From the NCBI GenBank assembly GCA_033961575.1, contig CM066730.1, forward strand, positions 118,013,523-118,077,522: 64,000 bases of DNA, read 5' to 3'. Under the pieces are notes generated by a model. The model had not been told where the DNA came from. It was given only the letters and a program-made list of their open reading frames with translations, and ran no database searches. This DNA is from Aselliscus stoliczkanus (lineage: Eukaryota; Chordata; Mammalia; Chiroptera; Hipposideridae). Positions 32,766-44,700 of the stretch are shown piece by piece. Made by a program: the position numbers and the translations under genes. Numbering within the stretch: position 1 is the stretch's first letter; each line of letters starts with the position of its first letter.

Positions 32766-32779
32766 AAAATACTAATAAT

Positions 32780-33010
32780 TATAACCTTTACCATTTCATT
32801 TAATGCCTATTTTGGGTCAGAATTTTTACATACATAATTTTTAATTCTCTCAGCCATCTTAGAAGACAGTTATCTCCATTTTTAATGATTAAGAATTCAA
32901 AGCTCAGTGACTTACTCATGGCCTAGTTCAGTAGCATACATCTTGACTTACACAAGACATTGCTACTAAGTAGGGTATGCAGTCTTTAATACCACATTGC
33001 TCTGACTCCA
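32780..33010 (-). mobile_element. MIR SINE
   Basis: Reverse-complement MIR: CTCTCAGCCATCTTAGAAGA, TTATCTCCATTTTTAATGAT, AAAGCTCAGTGACTTACTCA, ACCACATTGCTCTGACTCCA. Confidence 0.8.
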
Positions 33011-36000
33011 TAGTCTGTAACAAAAAATAAGATCTGCACTATTCTTAGTGAAATGTGTGACTTTGGATAGGTCCTTCAATTTGCTCAGGATTCAGTTCCT
33101 CCATATGAGGGAACAAATAAAACTTGTAAATTCTACAGTCTATCTATACTCACACATGCAATTCTCAGTATGGCCAATGGTATGCATTTACATCGTATGT
33201 GACAGGGGAATCAAATATCAACTCAGATGATGTTTTAGCAGAACTTATTGTCAAATAACTAAGCTAACTCTTCAGGTACAATAAATGTGAGTAATTTCTA
33301 ATAATACAATGTTTATAACTAAAATGATATAGGGAATTTATATTTACAAGTCATACACATTGTGTTAGAATAAGAATATTTAAGCATAAAAGATCTACTC
33401 AAAGATATTGATTGCACTTGCAGATATTCTGAAGTTAAAGAGAAAAAGTTTTAGGAAAAATATAAAGGCCCTAAGCCCCTTACTACTTCAATTCAACAAG
33501 GAATCAAGGGCAGAATTTGTCAAAGAAATATTTGAAGACACCCTGGGAAGAGGGAACCAGGGTTTTCAAGTTTATCATAAATCGTTCAATGCCTTTGGCA
33601 CAGGCTTGGTGGAAATTATGAAGCTGAATATTGTAATATCATTTAAGTGCTCACTAAGGACTTGATTTTGATTCTGGTGGGAATTTTACCCAAGAAAGGA
33701 CTGCAGAACTGAACCCCAAGAGACAGATTCTGTTGATCATGATAATGTTTTGCCTTTAGCAAAAAGGTGGGCTGCAGTTTTGAACCCAATTGAGAAACTT
33801 TTTTATAAACATGACTTCTATTCCTTTTATACTGAATAGGGTAAACCAAGGAGAGGACATGAAATCTATTCCTCTTCTGGAAAAAGGAAAAAAATGAGAG
33901 TACCTTTATTTGTATAGGACTGGACTTAGAAATTGCCTCTGAAATCTATATTAAGTGTTTCTAAATGGCATAGGCGTGTGCATCAGTGATGGCTCAGTAG
34001 ATCTAAGCTTGTCTGAAAATCAGAGCAATTGGAAAATGTTTGTGCTCACTTACCTCCTGACAAAGGAAACAATAGCTGGCACAGTAGGAAGCTCAGCTAT
34101 CTTCTGACACATTATGTTTTCAGCCCCAAAATGTCACCTGAAACCCGCTGAATGGAGATGAATGAAAAACAGCATGGGCCCTGAAACACGCAAAAGGAGA
34201 AAAAGCCCCAGGTGCAAAAAAGGCTGAGGTTCTTCAAAGCTCAACAAGCTGTTGACTCAGACCTTTGCAAATTCAAAAGCTTGTGTTCTCTGGTAAGGCG
34301 AAGGTCTTATAATTGACTGGGCAGGGAAACTTAAAAATCTCTAATTTGAGGTATAACTGCAATATGTGAATTTTTTGTAAAAAGCCCTCAGAAGAGCTGC
34401 AGTAGTAAACCTTAGAATGATGTTGTTATTTGCAAATATAAAAAAAAAGACTACAAGCATATAATGTTTGAAGAAAAAGGGACTCAGAAGCTTCCAGAAT
34501 TCAAACTTATTTTACTAGGGCTGATTCTACAAATTTTGCATCAAGTATCCTTTGACACTGACAGAAGAATCCTTTAGTACTTGTGACAGCTGATCAGTGA
34601 AGCTGAGTTATTAATTTTATAGTAATATTCTTCTCAGTGTGCTCCAGTTATCAATATTTTGGGAGTCAACGTGAACTTTTTAAAGACAAACATTTCGTAA
34701 TGAGTGAAGTTAGAAATGCATGCTCATTTGAAACTAAAGTGGGGAATCAGAAAATGGGAGTTATCCTTCATAACAAAAATTCTTTGGTCATTTGAGCCAA
34801 TAGTATACTTTGGAACTCTACTAAGCAAAGTTACTTTGATCATACAAAGAAATAGAATTGAATTTAATGTATGTGCTGGACCTCAGAATTTCTCCTTTCT
34901 GTATAGTTTCTATTTTCATTGATTATTTGCTTTGAAGTGGTCTAGATTAAAAACAGGACTACCATTTGAATAGTGTTATCAAAATAACACTAGTGTCTTG
35001 CAAGAGCCAGGAAAGATTAATCTTGCTATTTTCATGAGATTGGTGTGGCCCCGACTTAACGTAAAGCACTAAGTTTGGCGTTTTCCTGCTTCAGAAAGGG
35101 AGTGCTAGTGCCTTAAATTATTGTTTAATTATTGTCATTACTATTTTTTAAAATTATCTTTTCAATATTAACAAACTCATAGACTGAAGTCCCATTTTGA
35201 AAACTGTGTAGATAACTTCATTAATTGGGCAGGTAGCACTCTAAGTTAGAAAGCTGGTTTTAAAGGTTCAAAGCTGGCAGGAGAGAAGGGGAGGGCTCCA
35301 CATTCACTATCTAGTTGGACTACCCATGCTGCTCATTTGAATGTGACAAATGCATTTTGATCTTAAAGAAAGTAGGAGAAAAAAACAGCAACAAAAAGTT
35401 TTAGGAATTTCTTATATTTGTGGTAGGTATATTTTAGAATAGGTTATTTTAATATTTATGTATAAATCCTTATTCTTTCTCTTCCAAGGATCTAAGATTT
35501 TATAAAAATAGTTTTTCAATGCTGTGAAATGTGGATGCTGGTGAAATATGTACAGAGACTAATATATGTCTGCATTTTAGCTAAAATGAAGCATTAATAC
35601 TTGGCAAGACAAATAGTTTCCATTGTTCCTCCTCACCAATTTATAGTTTATAATTGGACAAAAAAATGAATCTTCTCTGATTTTTTTCAGTGCTTAGCTC
35701 AATGACTGACTCATAATTAATAAAGTGACTCCTCTCAAAAATTAAATTATACTGACTTTATTTTCCCAAGCACTTTGAAATCCCTCTGGCAGGAAATCCA
35801 ATATGACATATCATGTGCTAAACTGAAATTAGTATAAAACATTACACATTTACAGCTTCTCCTTTAATTCTGCAAAACTTCATTTTAGTCCTGCAGGTGC
35901 TATTTTCTGATATTTTAGCAGTAGTAGGCAAAATATATATTATTGGAGAAATGTGCTAGAAAAGTAAAAAGAACAAGGTTTGGGGCTATTAAGTTCTATT

Positions 36001-36438
36001 AATAGAGCTTTCGCTAGCTTTATTTAAAAATTGATGCAATAAATTTTATTTTAAATATTTTATCCTACATTTAATTTGGTAGAGTAAGCCTTTGATAATT
36101 TATTCTTGAACATAGTATTTTTAATGAAGTTTTTATACATGAAATTCATTAGTATTTATGACAAAGAAAAATAAGCATGTTCGTACTCTGACATTGTCAA
36201 GTTTATGATTTGTGGGTACACTAAAATGAATAAATGTGGTGTTCACACTAATAGATTAGTTCTACATATATTATCAAAGTGTAAATTGTTCAATTTTTAT
36301 TTTTTGAACAGCATTTGTACTAATTATATATGTATTTAAGAGATCATTCCTCACATTTTAATCATATGAGACACTTGTTTATAATGAATTTCAATCTCTT
36401 TGTTTTGTGATTTTGAATGTTCCCGGATAATTTAAAGA
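33011..36438. other. Repeat-poor, AT-rich unique block
   Basis: No gene, SINE, LTR or LINE can be recognised in about 3.4 kb. An 85-codon open frame at 33408-33665 has no known domain and no splice context. Confidence 0.5.
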
Positions 36439-36439
36439 G

Positions 36440-36464
36440 ATTGATTGATTGATTGATTGATTGA
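36440..36464. repeat. (GATT)n microsatellite
   Basis: Short tetranucleotide run of six units. Confidence 0.95.
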
Positions 36465-36699
36465 ATCATTGATTAATTCATTCAGAGCTATGTATTATAT
36501 GCCTAATGTGCGCCAGGTACTAATTTATCGTCTTAAAGTACAATGGTGAAAAGACACGTTTTTGCTTTGCCCTCCAGTGGTGTGCCTAACTCAGAGAATG
36601 ATGGAAAGGCATACTAAAGACTTAGCTAATGCCTAAATTCAGGAACTACATCCTATAGGGTTGGAATGTTCTCTTTGTGGGTGTGTACATAAACCAAAC

Positions 36700-37700
36700 T
36701 AATGGTTAGCATATGGTGTTGTGACCCCAAAAGCCAGAATGCATGAGTCCAAGAACCAGGTAATAGAATAGCCCCTTTGTTATCACACAGAGTGGCTCAT
36801 TTGTGGGATTTGTGTTTCCCATGCCCACAATTTAGACTCTTCCAGATGAGGAGTCTGGTCTCCACAGTGTCAGGAGGGCATTCACTAAGGGGCATAGTGA
36901 GTATTTCATAACCTTGAAACTATGACTGCTGCTTGGTCATCATGGACTTCTCATGCAAGTGGCCCCAAAGGCAGAGAAGAAATGCGTTATTTTGGTGGGG
37001 ATAATTTAAACTGATTACCGTGAGCAGCTCATTGTTGCTGCATAATGGTGCCATAAATGGGAATTTTAGAACCCAGGGTCTTCACTGGAGACTTCCTGGT
37101 GATAATAGAAAGTAGGCCATAGTAAAGACAATGGCCTGACCAGGCTATAATGATTAAAGACTCTTACCTCCTGGGGATGAAAGTCCAGGTCATCCCCCTA
37201 GACAAGTGACTTTAGACCAATTGGAGTGGTGAGAATTGGGAAGAATTTAATGGGGATAGGAGGAGGCAAAAAGATGGTTAATATCAGTTATTGCCCAGAG
37301 ACCAGTTGCAGCAGCAGGGACTGTAGCTTTTTCCACTAAATTTTCTATCTTGAATATATTGCAGAAATTGCTTCTGGCCACTGCCTTGAAGATTCTGAAA
37401 GGTCTGAGTGATGTAAAAGGTGGGCTCTATTGGAAACCTTTTATGTCCCAGCTCAGATTTTCTTATTCAAACTTTTTATTCCATCTATTGATATAGCAAC
37501 TAGCTGATTGCAGGTGTAACCAGCTAACACTTAGTCCCAAAGTTTGCCCCAGGGCTATATTTGTGTGGAACACCTGTGGGACTAATTAACCACACTACAA
37601 TAAGGGCCTATGTATGACTCAGGTAGACAATTCTGAACTGTATTATACAAGGCTCCCAGAAGGTCCCTAAAGATATTGAGCCCTAATTACTCACATGAGT
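36700..37700 (+). mobile_element. Possible ancient ERV-L-like internal/LTR remnant
   Basis: The stretch is less AT-rich than its neighbours and has phrases that remind me of the 3' internal region of ERV-L elements (TGAGCAGCTCATTGTTGCTG, GAAAGTCCAGGTCATCCCCC, ACCAGTTGCAGCAGCAGGGA). No open frame remains. This is recollection, not an alignment, and the boundaries are arbitrary. Confidence 0.3.
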
Positions 37701-37889
37701 CACCAACTTGATAATGCACTGATACATTAGCATTTTTTTCTTTCCTATTTTACTCTTCTCATTTTCCCACTTTTGTTTCTTACCATTACTTCCAAAAAAT
37801 AAATTATGTACATGTGAGCTGCACTCTTAGTCCCTTGTTTTTTCCCATATGACAAATGATGGTGAGAGGAGTTTTAAAGACAAGTAAAG

Positions 37890-38155
37890 CAGGGAATGGG
37901 TTATAGGAGTATCAAGAGGAAGTGAAAAAAATGATGACATTTGAGGAAAGACCTAAGGAAGCAAAATAACCATATTTAATAAAAGAACATTAAAAGCAGA
38001 TGGAACTTTAAGTGCAAAAGCCCTGTGGAAGTTTATTTGACACAGTTGAGGAGCATCAGGGTGCCCAGTGTAGCTGGAGCAGAATGAATGCAGAAAAGAG
38101 TAATAAAATAGGAAGTAAGTTTATAGGGGCAATTGGGCCAGATGGAATAGAGGCT
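37890..38155 (-). mobile_element. L2 LINE fragment
   Basis: AAGTGCAAAAGCCCTGTGGA and CCCAGTGTAGCTGGAGCAGA, then GAATGAATGCAGAAAAGAGT, correspond to reverse-complement L2 ('AGTGCAAAGGCCCTGAGGC...CCAGTGTGGCTGGAGCAGAG'). Confidence 0.8.
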
Positions 38156-38268
38156 CTTAGTGTCTACCTCAGTATATTTAGCATCTCTGGGCTCTCATTT
38201 AGAAATGGGGCTAATAATACTGACCTCCCATGGTCTTGGGAAGTATTCAAGATAACGTAGTATCTAGG
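38156..38268 (+). mobile_element. MIR SINE, central part
   Basis: TACCTCAGTATATTTAGCAT and AATGGGGCTAATAATACTGA match the forward MIR block around 'CTCAGTTTCCTCATCTGTAAAATGGGGATAATAATA'. Confidence 0.65.
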
Positions 38269-38280
38269 AAGAATAAACCT

Positions 38281-38293
38281 GTCTGTCTATCTG

Positions 38294-38346
<53 letters not shown>
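38281..38346. repeat. (CTAT)n microsatellite
   Basis: Starts with GTCT variants and continues as about 14 pure tetranucleotide units. Confidence 0.96.
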
Positions 38347-38347
<1 letters not shown>

Positions 38348-38382
38348 ATCTATCCATCCAATTGATCTCCATTTCACTTCTT

Positions 38383-38457
38383 TTTGTTTGTTTGTTTGTT
38401 TGTTTTTGAGGGCAGTGTCCCTGGCCCTGATATGTGGGACCGAACTGGGGCCGCTGG
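38383..38457 (-). mobile_element. 5'-truncated tRNA-derived SINE
   Basis: (TTTG)n tail, then GAGGGCAGTGTCCCTGGCCC and CCGAACTGGGGCCGCTGG. The element stops before the A box. An exact 16-bp target duplication CTCCATTTCACTTCTT at 38367-38382 and 38458-38473 shows the truncation happened on insertion, not by later deletion. Confidence 0.92.
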
Positions 38458-38473
38458 CTCCATTTCACTTCTT

Positions 38474-39264
38474 AATTCTCATTCTCTTCCATCTCCCTCT
38501 CTATCTCGCTAGCACAGCACCCACTGGGGCACAGTCTACTGTGCACTTTGACCATATGGGCAGCAATGGAAAGGCACTGAAGAGCTGAGAGCCTTCAGGG
38601 AATGGGACTCACACCTCTGTAAATGTCACATCACACCATTTGCCTCCTTTTCTTATCCTGTGTTTCCCTTCAGTCTCTGGAGCTCTGACATCTGTTAGCC
38701 TAAAAACATTGTATTGCAATGAAAACTTACATCCTGATCACTTAGAAGGGCATAACCTTAATGAGGTATTTTCTTCAAAAGAGCCTATGAAATCTGTGGG
38801 GATCTTGACCTTATCATTTATCATTAGTAGCGGGAAGGTCCTTACTTTATTAAATCTTGTTTTGTGTTATTCTTTTCACTAAGTCCATGAAGATGTGAGT
38901 CACCATTATTGGAAAACGCGAAGTAAAGATGAGTAAGTTGGCTCTCATCAGAACTCGTATAAAATATTTGACACTCCCTAGATCAACTGACTTTATAATC
39001 TTTTATGAAGCTACTTCCTCTTACATCCTTTTGGCTACTCAAACATCTGTTCACTTTGTATCTGGTGCCTTCATTTCTGTCCAGTACTATGAATTCTACT
39101 GCTTATAGGCTCTATGAGACCCATTCATTAATTTATTTGCTAGGAAATGTTTAATTTTATAGAGTGGTAAAAATTGTGATTGTGACTTGGAAGATATTCA
39201 TACCTTGTCACCCTTCTCAACAAAATGTTCCTGGCTGCTTTTTACCAAGGTAATTTGGGCCTGT
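38474..39264. other. Unassigned sequence
   Basis: No gene or nameable repeat is seen. Confidence 0.5.
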
Positions 39265-39720
39265 CACTCTTTCCTTCAGCAAGTTTCTGAGTGTAACTGA
39301 TGTGTCAGGTATTGAGGATATAGTAGCATATCAAACTTGAGCTTTCATGGAGCTTGAGTCTTAAGGCAGGGACATTGAAAAGGAGTTGAGGCAAAGGAGA
39401 AGTACAAGAGTTAGAGGAGCTAATAGCAGAGGGACTGGCGGGGCATGGGCAGTTGTGTGAGTCTGTGTTGTGCTATGTTCCTCATTTATCCATTTATCCT
39501 GTTGCTTGAAGTTGGCTACCAATAATTGGAATAAGTTAGAGACTCAAGCAGGAGGAAGACATAATTTGCCCTATGAAACAAGTCAAAATGTCCATGGGGA
39601 ACATGGGGAGGAAGTTCAACAGAGAACTTCTGTAATGGAGAGCCTTAAAGACAGGCTGCTCAGAGACTCAGCTTGGGTTCTGAATTATGCAGTTGGTTTT
39701 AATCTGGAATTAAACTAATA
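39265..39720 (-). mobile_element. L2 LINE fragments
   Basis: GATGTGTCAGGTATTGAGGA and CTTTCATGGAGCTTGAGTCT are the reverse-complement 3' end. GGAGAGCCTTAAAGACAGGC at about 39637 is a block further into the element. The middle is too diverged to follow. Confidence 0.65.
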
Positions 39721-40449
39721 GGATAGTTGCCAAATTATTTCCTCCTATTTTATCCTCCCACACACTGCTATGTCCTCAGTAAAACCAAAACCAGATGAAA
39801 CATAAACACTCTCTTAGAAAAAATTGGCCTCCTATTTGGTCGTACTTTGACATAAGGATACTGACACAACTCCAAAACTGATGCACAAAATTACAGGCAG
39901 TCAGTAAAGCCAAAATCACAAAGTATATCTTGTGTCCTAAACATTGCAAAGTTCAGACACCCACAAATTATGCCAGAAATAGGAATTCCAAAGATGAGAT
40001 CTTCAGCATGAGAATCTAAACAAAGAACAAACAAAAAGCAAAAAATTAACAGGAATTCTAAAATTGGAGAGGTTTTGTAGTGCCAGGCATTAAAAATTAT
40101 ACCTGAGTGCCCCAATGTAAGCATACATATATGTGCTTATATTTGATTGATGTTCATATACACCAAAATACAAAAAAAGATTAAAGAAATTTGAAAATAG
40201 ATTTTTGGAATCGCAACAGAATTGGGACAAATTTTTGAATTCTCATGACATTATTCTAAATAAAGAGGACATTTCACTATAATTCCTTTGAATGTTTTAA
40301 TTAAGGATTGTACAACTCAGATACTTTAGTTTTCAAAGTAGAATTTTTAAATTAAATACAGTTAAATATATTCACTGGTATATTATAATGCCACGTCATT
40401 TGGGAATGAATGATTTCTTGTTTTAGAAATACATACCTTTTATCATCAC
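39721..40449. other. Unassigned AT-rich sequence
   Basis: No gene or nameable repeat is seen. Confidence 0.5.
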
Positions 40450-40900
40450 CCTTCATTTTTTAAGTTACTTTCTTCTTTTGGCTTCTAGAACACTTCACTC
40501 TCCTGGATTCTTTCCTTCCTAAATACCACTTCTCAGTTCCATTTGTTAGATTCTCCTTATCTCCTTGAACTCTAAATCATTAGTGCCCAAGATCTCAGGG
40601 TTTGAACTTCTTTCCTCTGTCTGCATTCATGACCTCATAGTCTCAAAGCTCAAGGCTTCAGGTATCTGTAGGGAGGACTTGTCTGACCTAGAGATGCCTT
40701 ATCTACATTTGCTTACTCAAACCCCCACCTCCTCAGATGTATAATGTCCAAATTCCTGACCCACCTGACGCTACAAGAGCTGTTTCTCCCAAATTTTTCT
40801 CCATTTAGTAAATGACATCTCTATCCTTGCATTTGCTCAGGTTAAAAACTTAGAATCATCCATAACTTTCTTTCTCTCACATTTTGTTTTTATCCAATTT

Positions 40901-41136
40901 ATCAACAAATCTCGTCTCCTCCAACTTCTAAATCTATCCAGAATCCAACGTCCTCATTCTACCTCTATGGATGGTACAAGTCGGCATCATCTCTTATGGG
41001 GATTATTTCAAAAGCTTCATCAACAAATCTCGTCTCCTCCAACTTCTAAATCTATCCAGAATCCAATGTCCTCATTCTACCTCTATGGATGGTACAAGCC
41101 GGCATCATCTCTTATGGGGATTATTTCAAAAGCTTC
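40901..41136. repeat. 118-bp tandem duplication inside L2
   Basis: Bases 40901-41018 and 41019-41136 are two head-to-tail copies differing at only two positions (AACGTCC/AATGTCC and AGTCGGC/AGCCGGC). The host L2 is highly diverged, so the duplication is far younger than the element. Confidence 0.97.
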
Positions 41137-41304
41137 TTAACTTGTTTCTTTACTTCCATTCTTACTCCCAGTAGTCTATTGTCAAGACAGCTTGGGTGCT
41201 CCTTTATAAATCATGAAGCAGATTATGTCACTCTTCTGAAGCTCCTTTGATGGCTTCCCATCTAAATCAGGGTAAAAGCCATTCAGTGGACCACTACCTG
41301 CCTT

Positions 41305-41315
41305 AACACACACGC

Positions 41316-41368
<53 letters not shown>
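41305..41368. repeat. (CA)n microsatellite
   Basis: About 32 units with two CG interruptions near the left end. Confidence 0.97.
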
Positions 41369-41369
<1 letters not shown>

Positions 41370-41740
41370 CCATCACCATATGTCTGACCTAACTGCAGCT
41401 CTCCCTCACTTATTCGGCCTCAGACACACTGACCTCTCCCCTGCAGGGAAGCTCTTGTCTGGGGGCTTTTGCATTTGGTTTTTCCTCTGCCTAGCACATT
41501 CTCTCCCAGCCACTTGCTGCTTAGCTTGCTTTCTCATTCCTGCAGGGCCCTTTGCTCACATACTGCTTTTTCAGAGAGGCTTTCCTTTATCACTCCCTCT
41601 TTTCCACTTTATTTTTCTCCATAACACTTATCATTAACCAACATACCACATGCTGTACTGTAACTCCCTGCTACAATGTATGCTCCTCTGGGGCAGATAG
41701 TTGGCTAGTTTTGGTCACTGCTGTTTCTCCATAGAGAAAT

Positions 41741-44700
41741 TATAATCTTAGAAGAAAGTTACTGACAGGCACATACTAAGAAGCAGACGTATTATACATT
41801 CAATAATGTATTGAATGAGCCATGTGGTGTAGTGAGGACTCCATGTAGACTTGGTTTTGAAACAAGTCACATACAATTAAGATTCATAAAATGACTTACA
41901 GATCAAGATTTCTGCTTAAAGATCTGAAGAGTTTAAAGGATAATGTTTAAATAATCATGAAAAAGATTTTAAAAGTTATTCCTCTGAAAATATCATTTAA
42001 GTTTAAAATGTTTGCTACTTATGTTGACATGCGATTATCAATAGAATTTGATGTATTAATAAATTATCAGAAATACTCACGAATGGTGAAAGACCTTCCA
42101 GAGGCAAACCTGTCTTATATAAAGTAGATAGCTGACTGTCATTGAAAACAATCTATAATCCATAGTATGAGACAATTTCTCACAACCATTAAAAACCTCT
42201 ACAAGTCCCGAGGGACTCCACATTAAAGCAGCCAGACATCATGGCATCCATGCAAAATCTGAAGTATACAATTCATTGAAAGCATCTTTTTGGGAGAACT
42301 GATGGTTCTCTTAAATTTGGAACTGCAAAACCACAACAAAAAAGATGAAATCCTGGCATCATATTTAACTGGCTGACATCCTTTCTGTTTTGTTTTCTTT
42401 TTCTTATTAAAAAAGGGATTTCCAGTTCCACAATGCCATATTCATTGTCAAAGGTAAGAACAATGTGTCTGAGTAGGAAATAAGTGGATATGAGCATAGT
42501 GTGTGTCGTTGTCATGTAAATCTTCTGAAGGAGTGCGTATTTACAAGTTCTCATGGCCCTGTACTTTGCATGTCTGGTATTAATCTCTGGAATTTAGCAT
42601 TGTTTGTTTACAAGTTAGGAATATTGTGTTTCATTTTTCCTCATACTAATGGGACTTATTAGTAATGGCATCGTCTTATTGTGAACACTATTTCTCAATA
42701 CATTCGCAGCTTGGTGCTTTGGCAGAAAGGAAATGGCATTTAAAGGACAGAGCCTGCAAACTGAAATATGATGCAAAGGAATAGCAGTGAGGAAATTATT
42801 GAAAATGAAACTCATCCCACCACTAGTTGAAAAGCATTATTGAACCAATGAAGATTGCAATTCGGGGGCTAATTCCACTTGCTAATGAGCAAGTCTGTCA
42901 GAGCTGCTCAGGTTTTGAATTCAGATTTTATATGTTCTGTAAACGTAAATGCTCAAGTAGAAATTTTACTGCTTTTTCCCCCGCTGCTATGCTGCTATCT
43001 GCTTCCTAAACTTAGGTAAAAGCTTTGTTAGGCAGGCTGGCTATCGCCTTATGTATTTTAGCTCTCCATTGCAAGATAAAGTCAACATGCCTAGGAGTGA
43101 TAATTGCTCAGAAGTTGAACTATAGGCAGCTCTGTCCATACAGTGCATCAGCAGACAAATGTTTCAAAAAGAATATTGAAACTTAGAGAAGTACAAATGA
43201 TTTTGGCTGTGGATGTCTTAGGATTTCAAGTTCAATCAAAGGGAATAGGACCTGCATAAAAATAGTCATCTGCACACACATTGCAGCCTGAAGTTAGACT
43301 GGCATAATTATGGGAAGTCCCTGTCAGGTCAATGTCAGGTGCCCCTTAAAGCAGGAATGCTCACACGCTTATGAGGCCACACAATGGGGTGATTTGTGGC
43401 ACGGGATCAAAAATCACTTCCACTTGTTTGCATGAAAAGAACAACATGCTTTTAAAAGAGAACACAAAAATCCCATGTGATGTTGATTCCCAGAAACACC
43501 TATTTTCTTAGTAAATGTAAAGCATAGAGGACTGCATCATGTATTATTTATTTCTTAGTAAATGTAAAGCTTAGAGGACTGGCCATATATGTCAGCGTGG
43601 AAGGGCTTTTGTGTGCTGGCCTACAGGGCTGGGATGAAACAAACAGCAACACAAATATTCCATTGTTTGCCTCTGTAGACTGAGGGGCTAGAGACAAAGG
43701 CTCTAGAATGCTGGAGAAGCACTTTTGTGGAAATGGTGGTACAAACCACCAAGTGCTATCTTCTCTTTTCTCCCCAGTGTGCTTTCATTTTTCTAGAGCT
43801 GAAACAAAAGAAACTTTAAAAGCACAAAATAATGATTATGATGATGATAATAATAGTAATAACAATAGAAAGGTGATGTGCCAAGTTACAGTTATAAATG
43901 AGCAGAGCAGTCTTATAACATTTACAAAAATGGGAACCTACTCAGAGCCCCCCCATCATCACCATGTGTACACCCTCAATTAAAGGAATGCCCCTGATAG
44001 CAACCGGTATAATCTGCATTTTATTTCACTCATGAGCAAAATAACAAGTTACTCAGGCCTGCGGCACTCATGAGTGATATGGGGCGTGTAATATCCTTTC
44101 CATTGAGTTTCCTATTATTAAGCTTGAAATAAGGAGTTCAGAATTAACTGTGACAATGATTTTATCTAGTGTTGGCATCACTATTAGCTTTTGCAGTTTA
44201 CTGCTAATAAAACTTTAAATTTGCTATTACTTCTAATAACCGTCTTGCCACCTTAGCGGTAGAAATTAGACAAAGAACCCTGCTGACACGTGGCTAGTGA
44301 CATTTTCTGAAGGTGTAGAAAACCCCGATGACAACAGTGACTGTTATTTACCAAAGTATAATAAAGCCAGGCCCTTCTGCAGCCTAATTTAAAGCACCTG
44401 ATCCTAAGGCTTGATGAAGCCCTAAAAAAACAAAGCATAAAATTTTTGTTTCTGTTTTTATTGTTCCCAGCATCAGAGTTTTCTTTCATAGCAATCCAGT
44501 AGATTCTCAAGTAGGAAAAAATTACTTGTGACTAGGCCTACATGAGTAAAATGAAACATTAAAACAAGTCATTGTCTGCTTCAGAAACCCAAATGTATTC
44601 ACCTGAAGCGTTAAAAACTGATGCAGTGGTAGACGCACCTGTGGGTTTGATCACTTTCTGCTAAATCTCTAATCTTATTCAGCCCTTCCTCTTTAATACT

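Larger units (their letters stand above)
40450..41740 (+). mobile_element. Long L2 LINE copy with an internal duplication and a CA repeat
   Basis: Forward L2 over more than 1 kb: the 'CAGAATCCAACCACTTCTCACC...TCATCTCTCGCCTGGATTA' region, here TATCCAGAATCCAACGTCCT and GGCATCATCTCTTATGGGGA. Then come GCAGATTATGTCACTCTTCT, GATGGCTTCCCATCTAAATC and the 3' end (CTTTTGCATTTGG, TTCAGAGAGGCTTTCC, ACAATGTATGCTCCTCTGGG). A 118-bp segment is duplicated in tandem and a (CA)n tract has grown inside it. No coding potential is left. Confidence 0.82.

Noticed and set aside
33408..33665. 85-codon frame with a plausible amino-acid mix
   Set aside because: No homology that I recognise and no flanking exon structure; kept only as part of the unassigned block.
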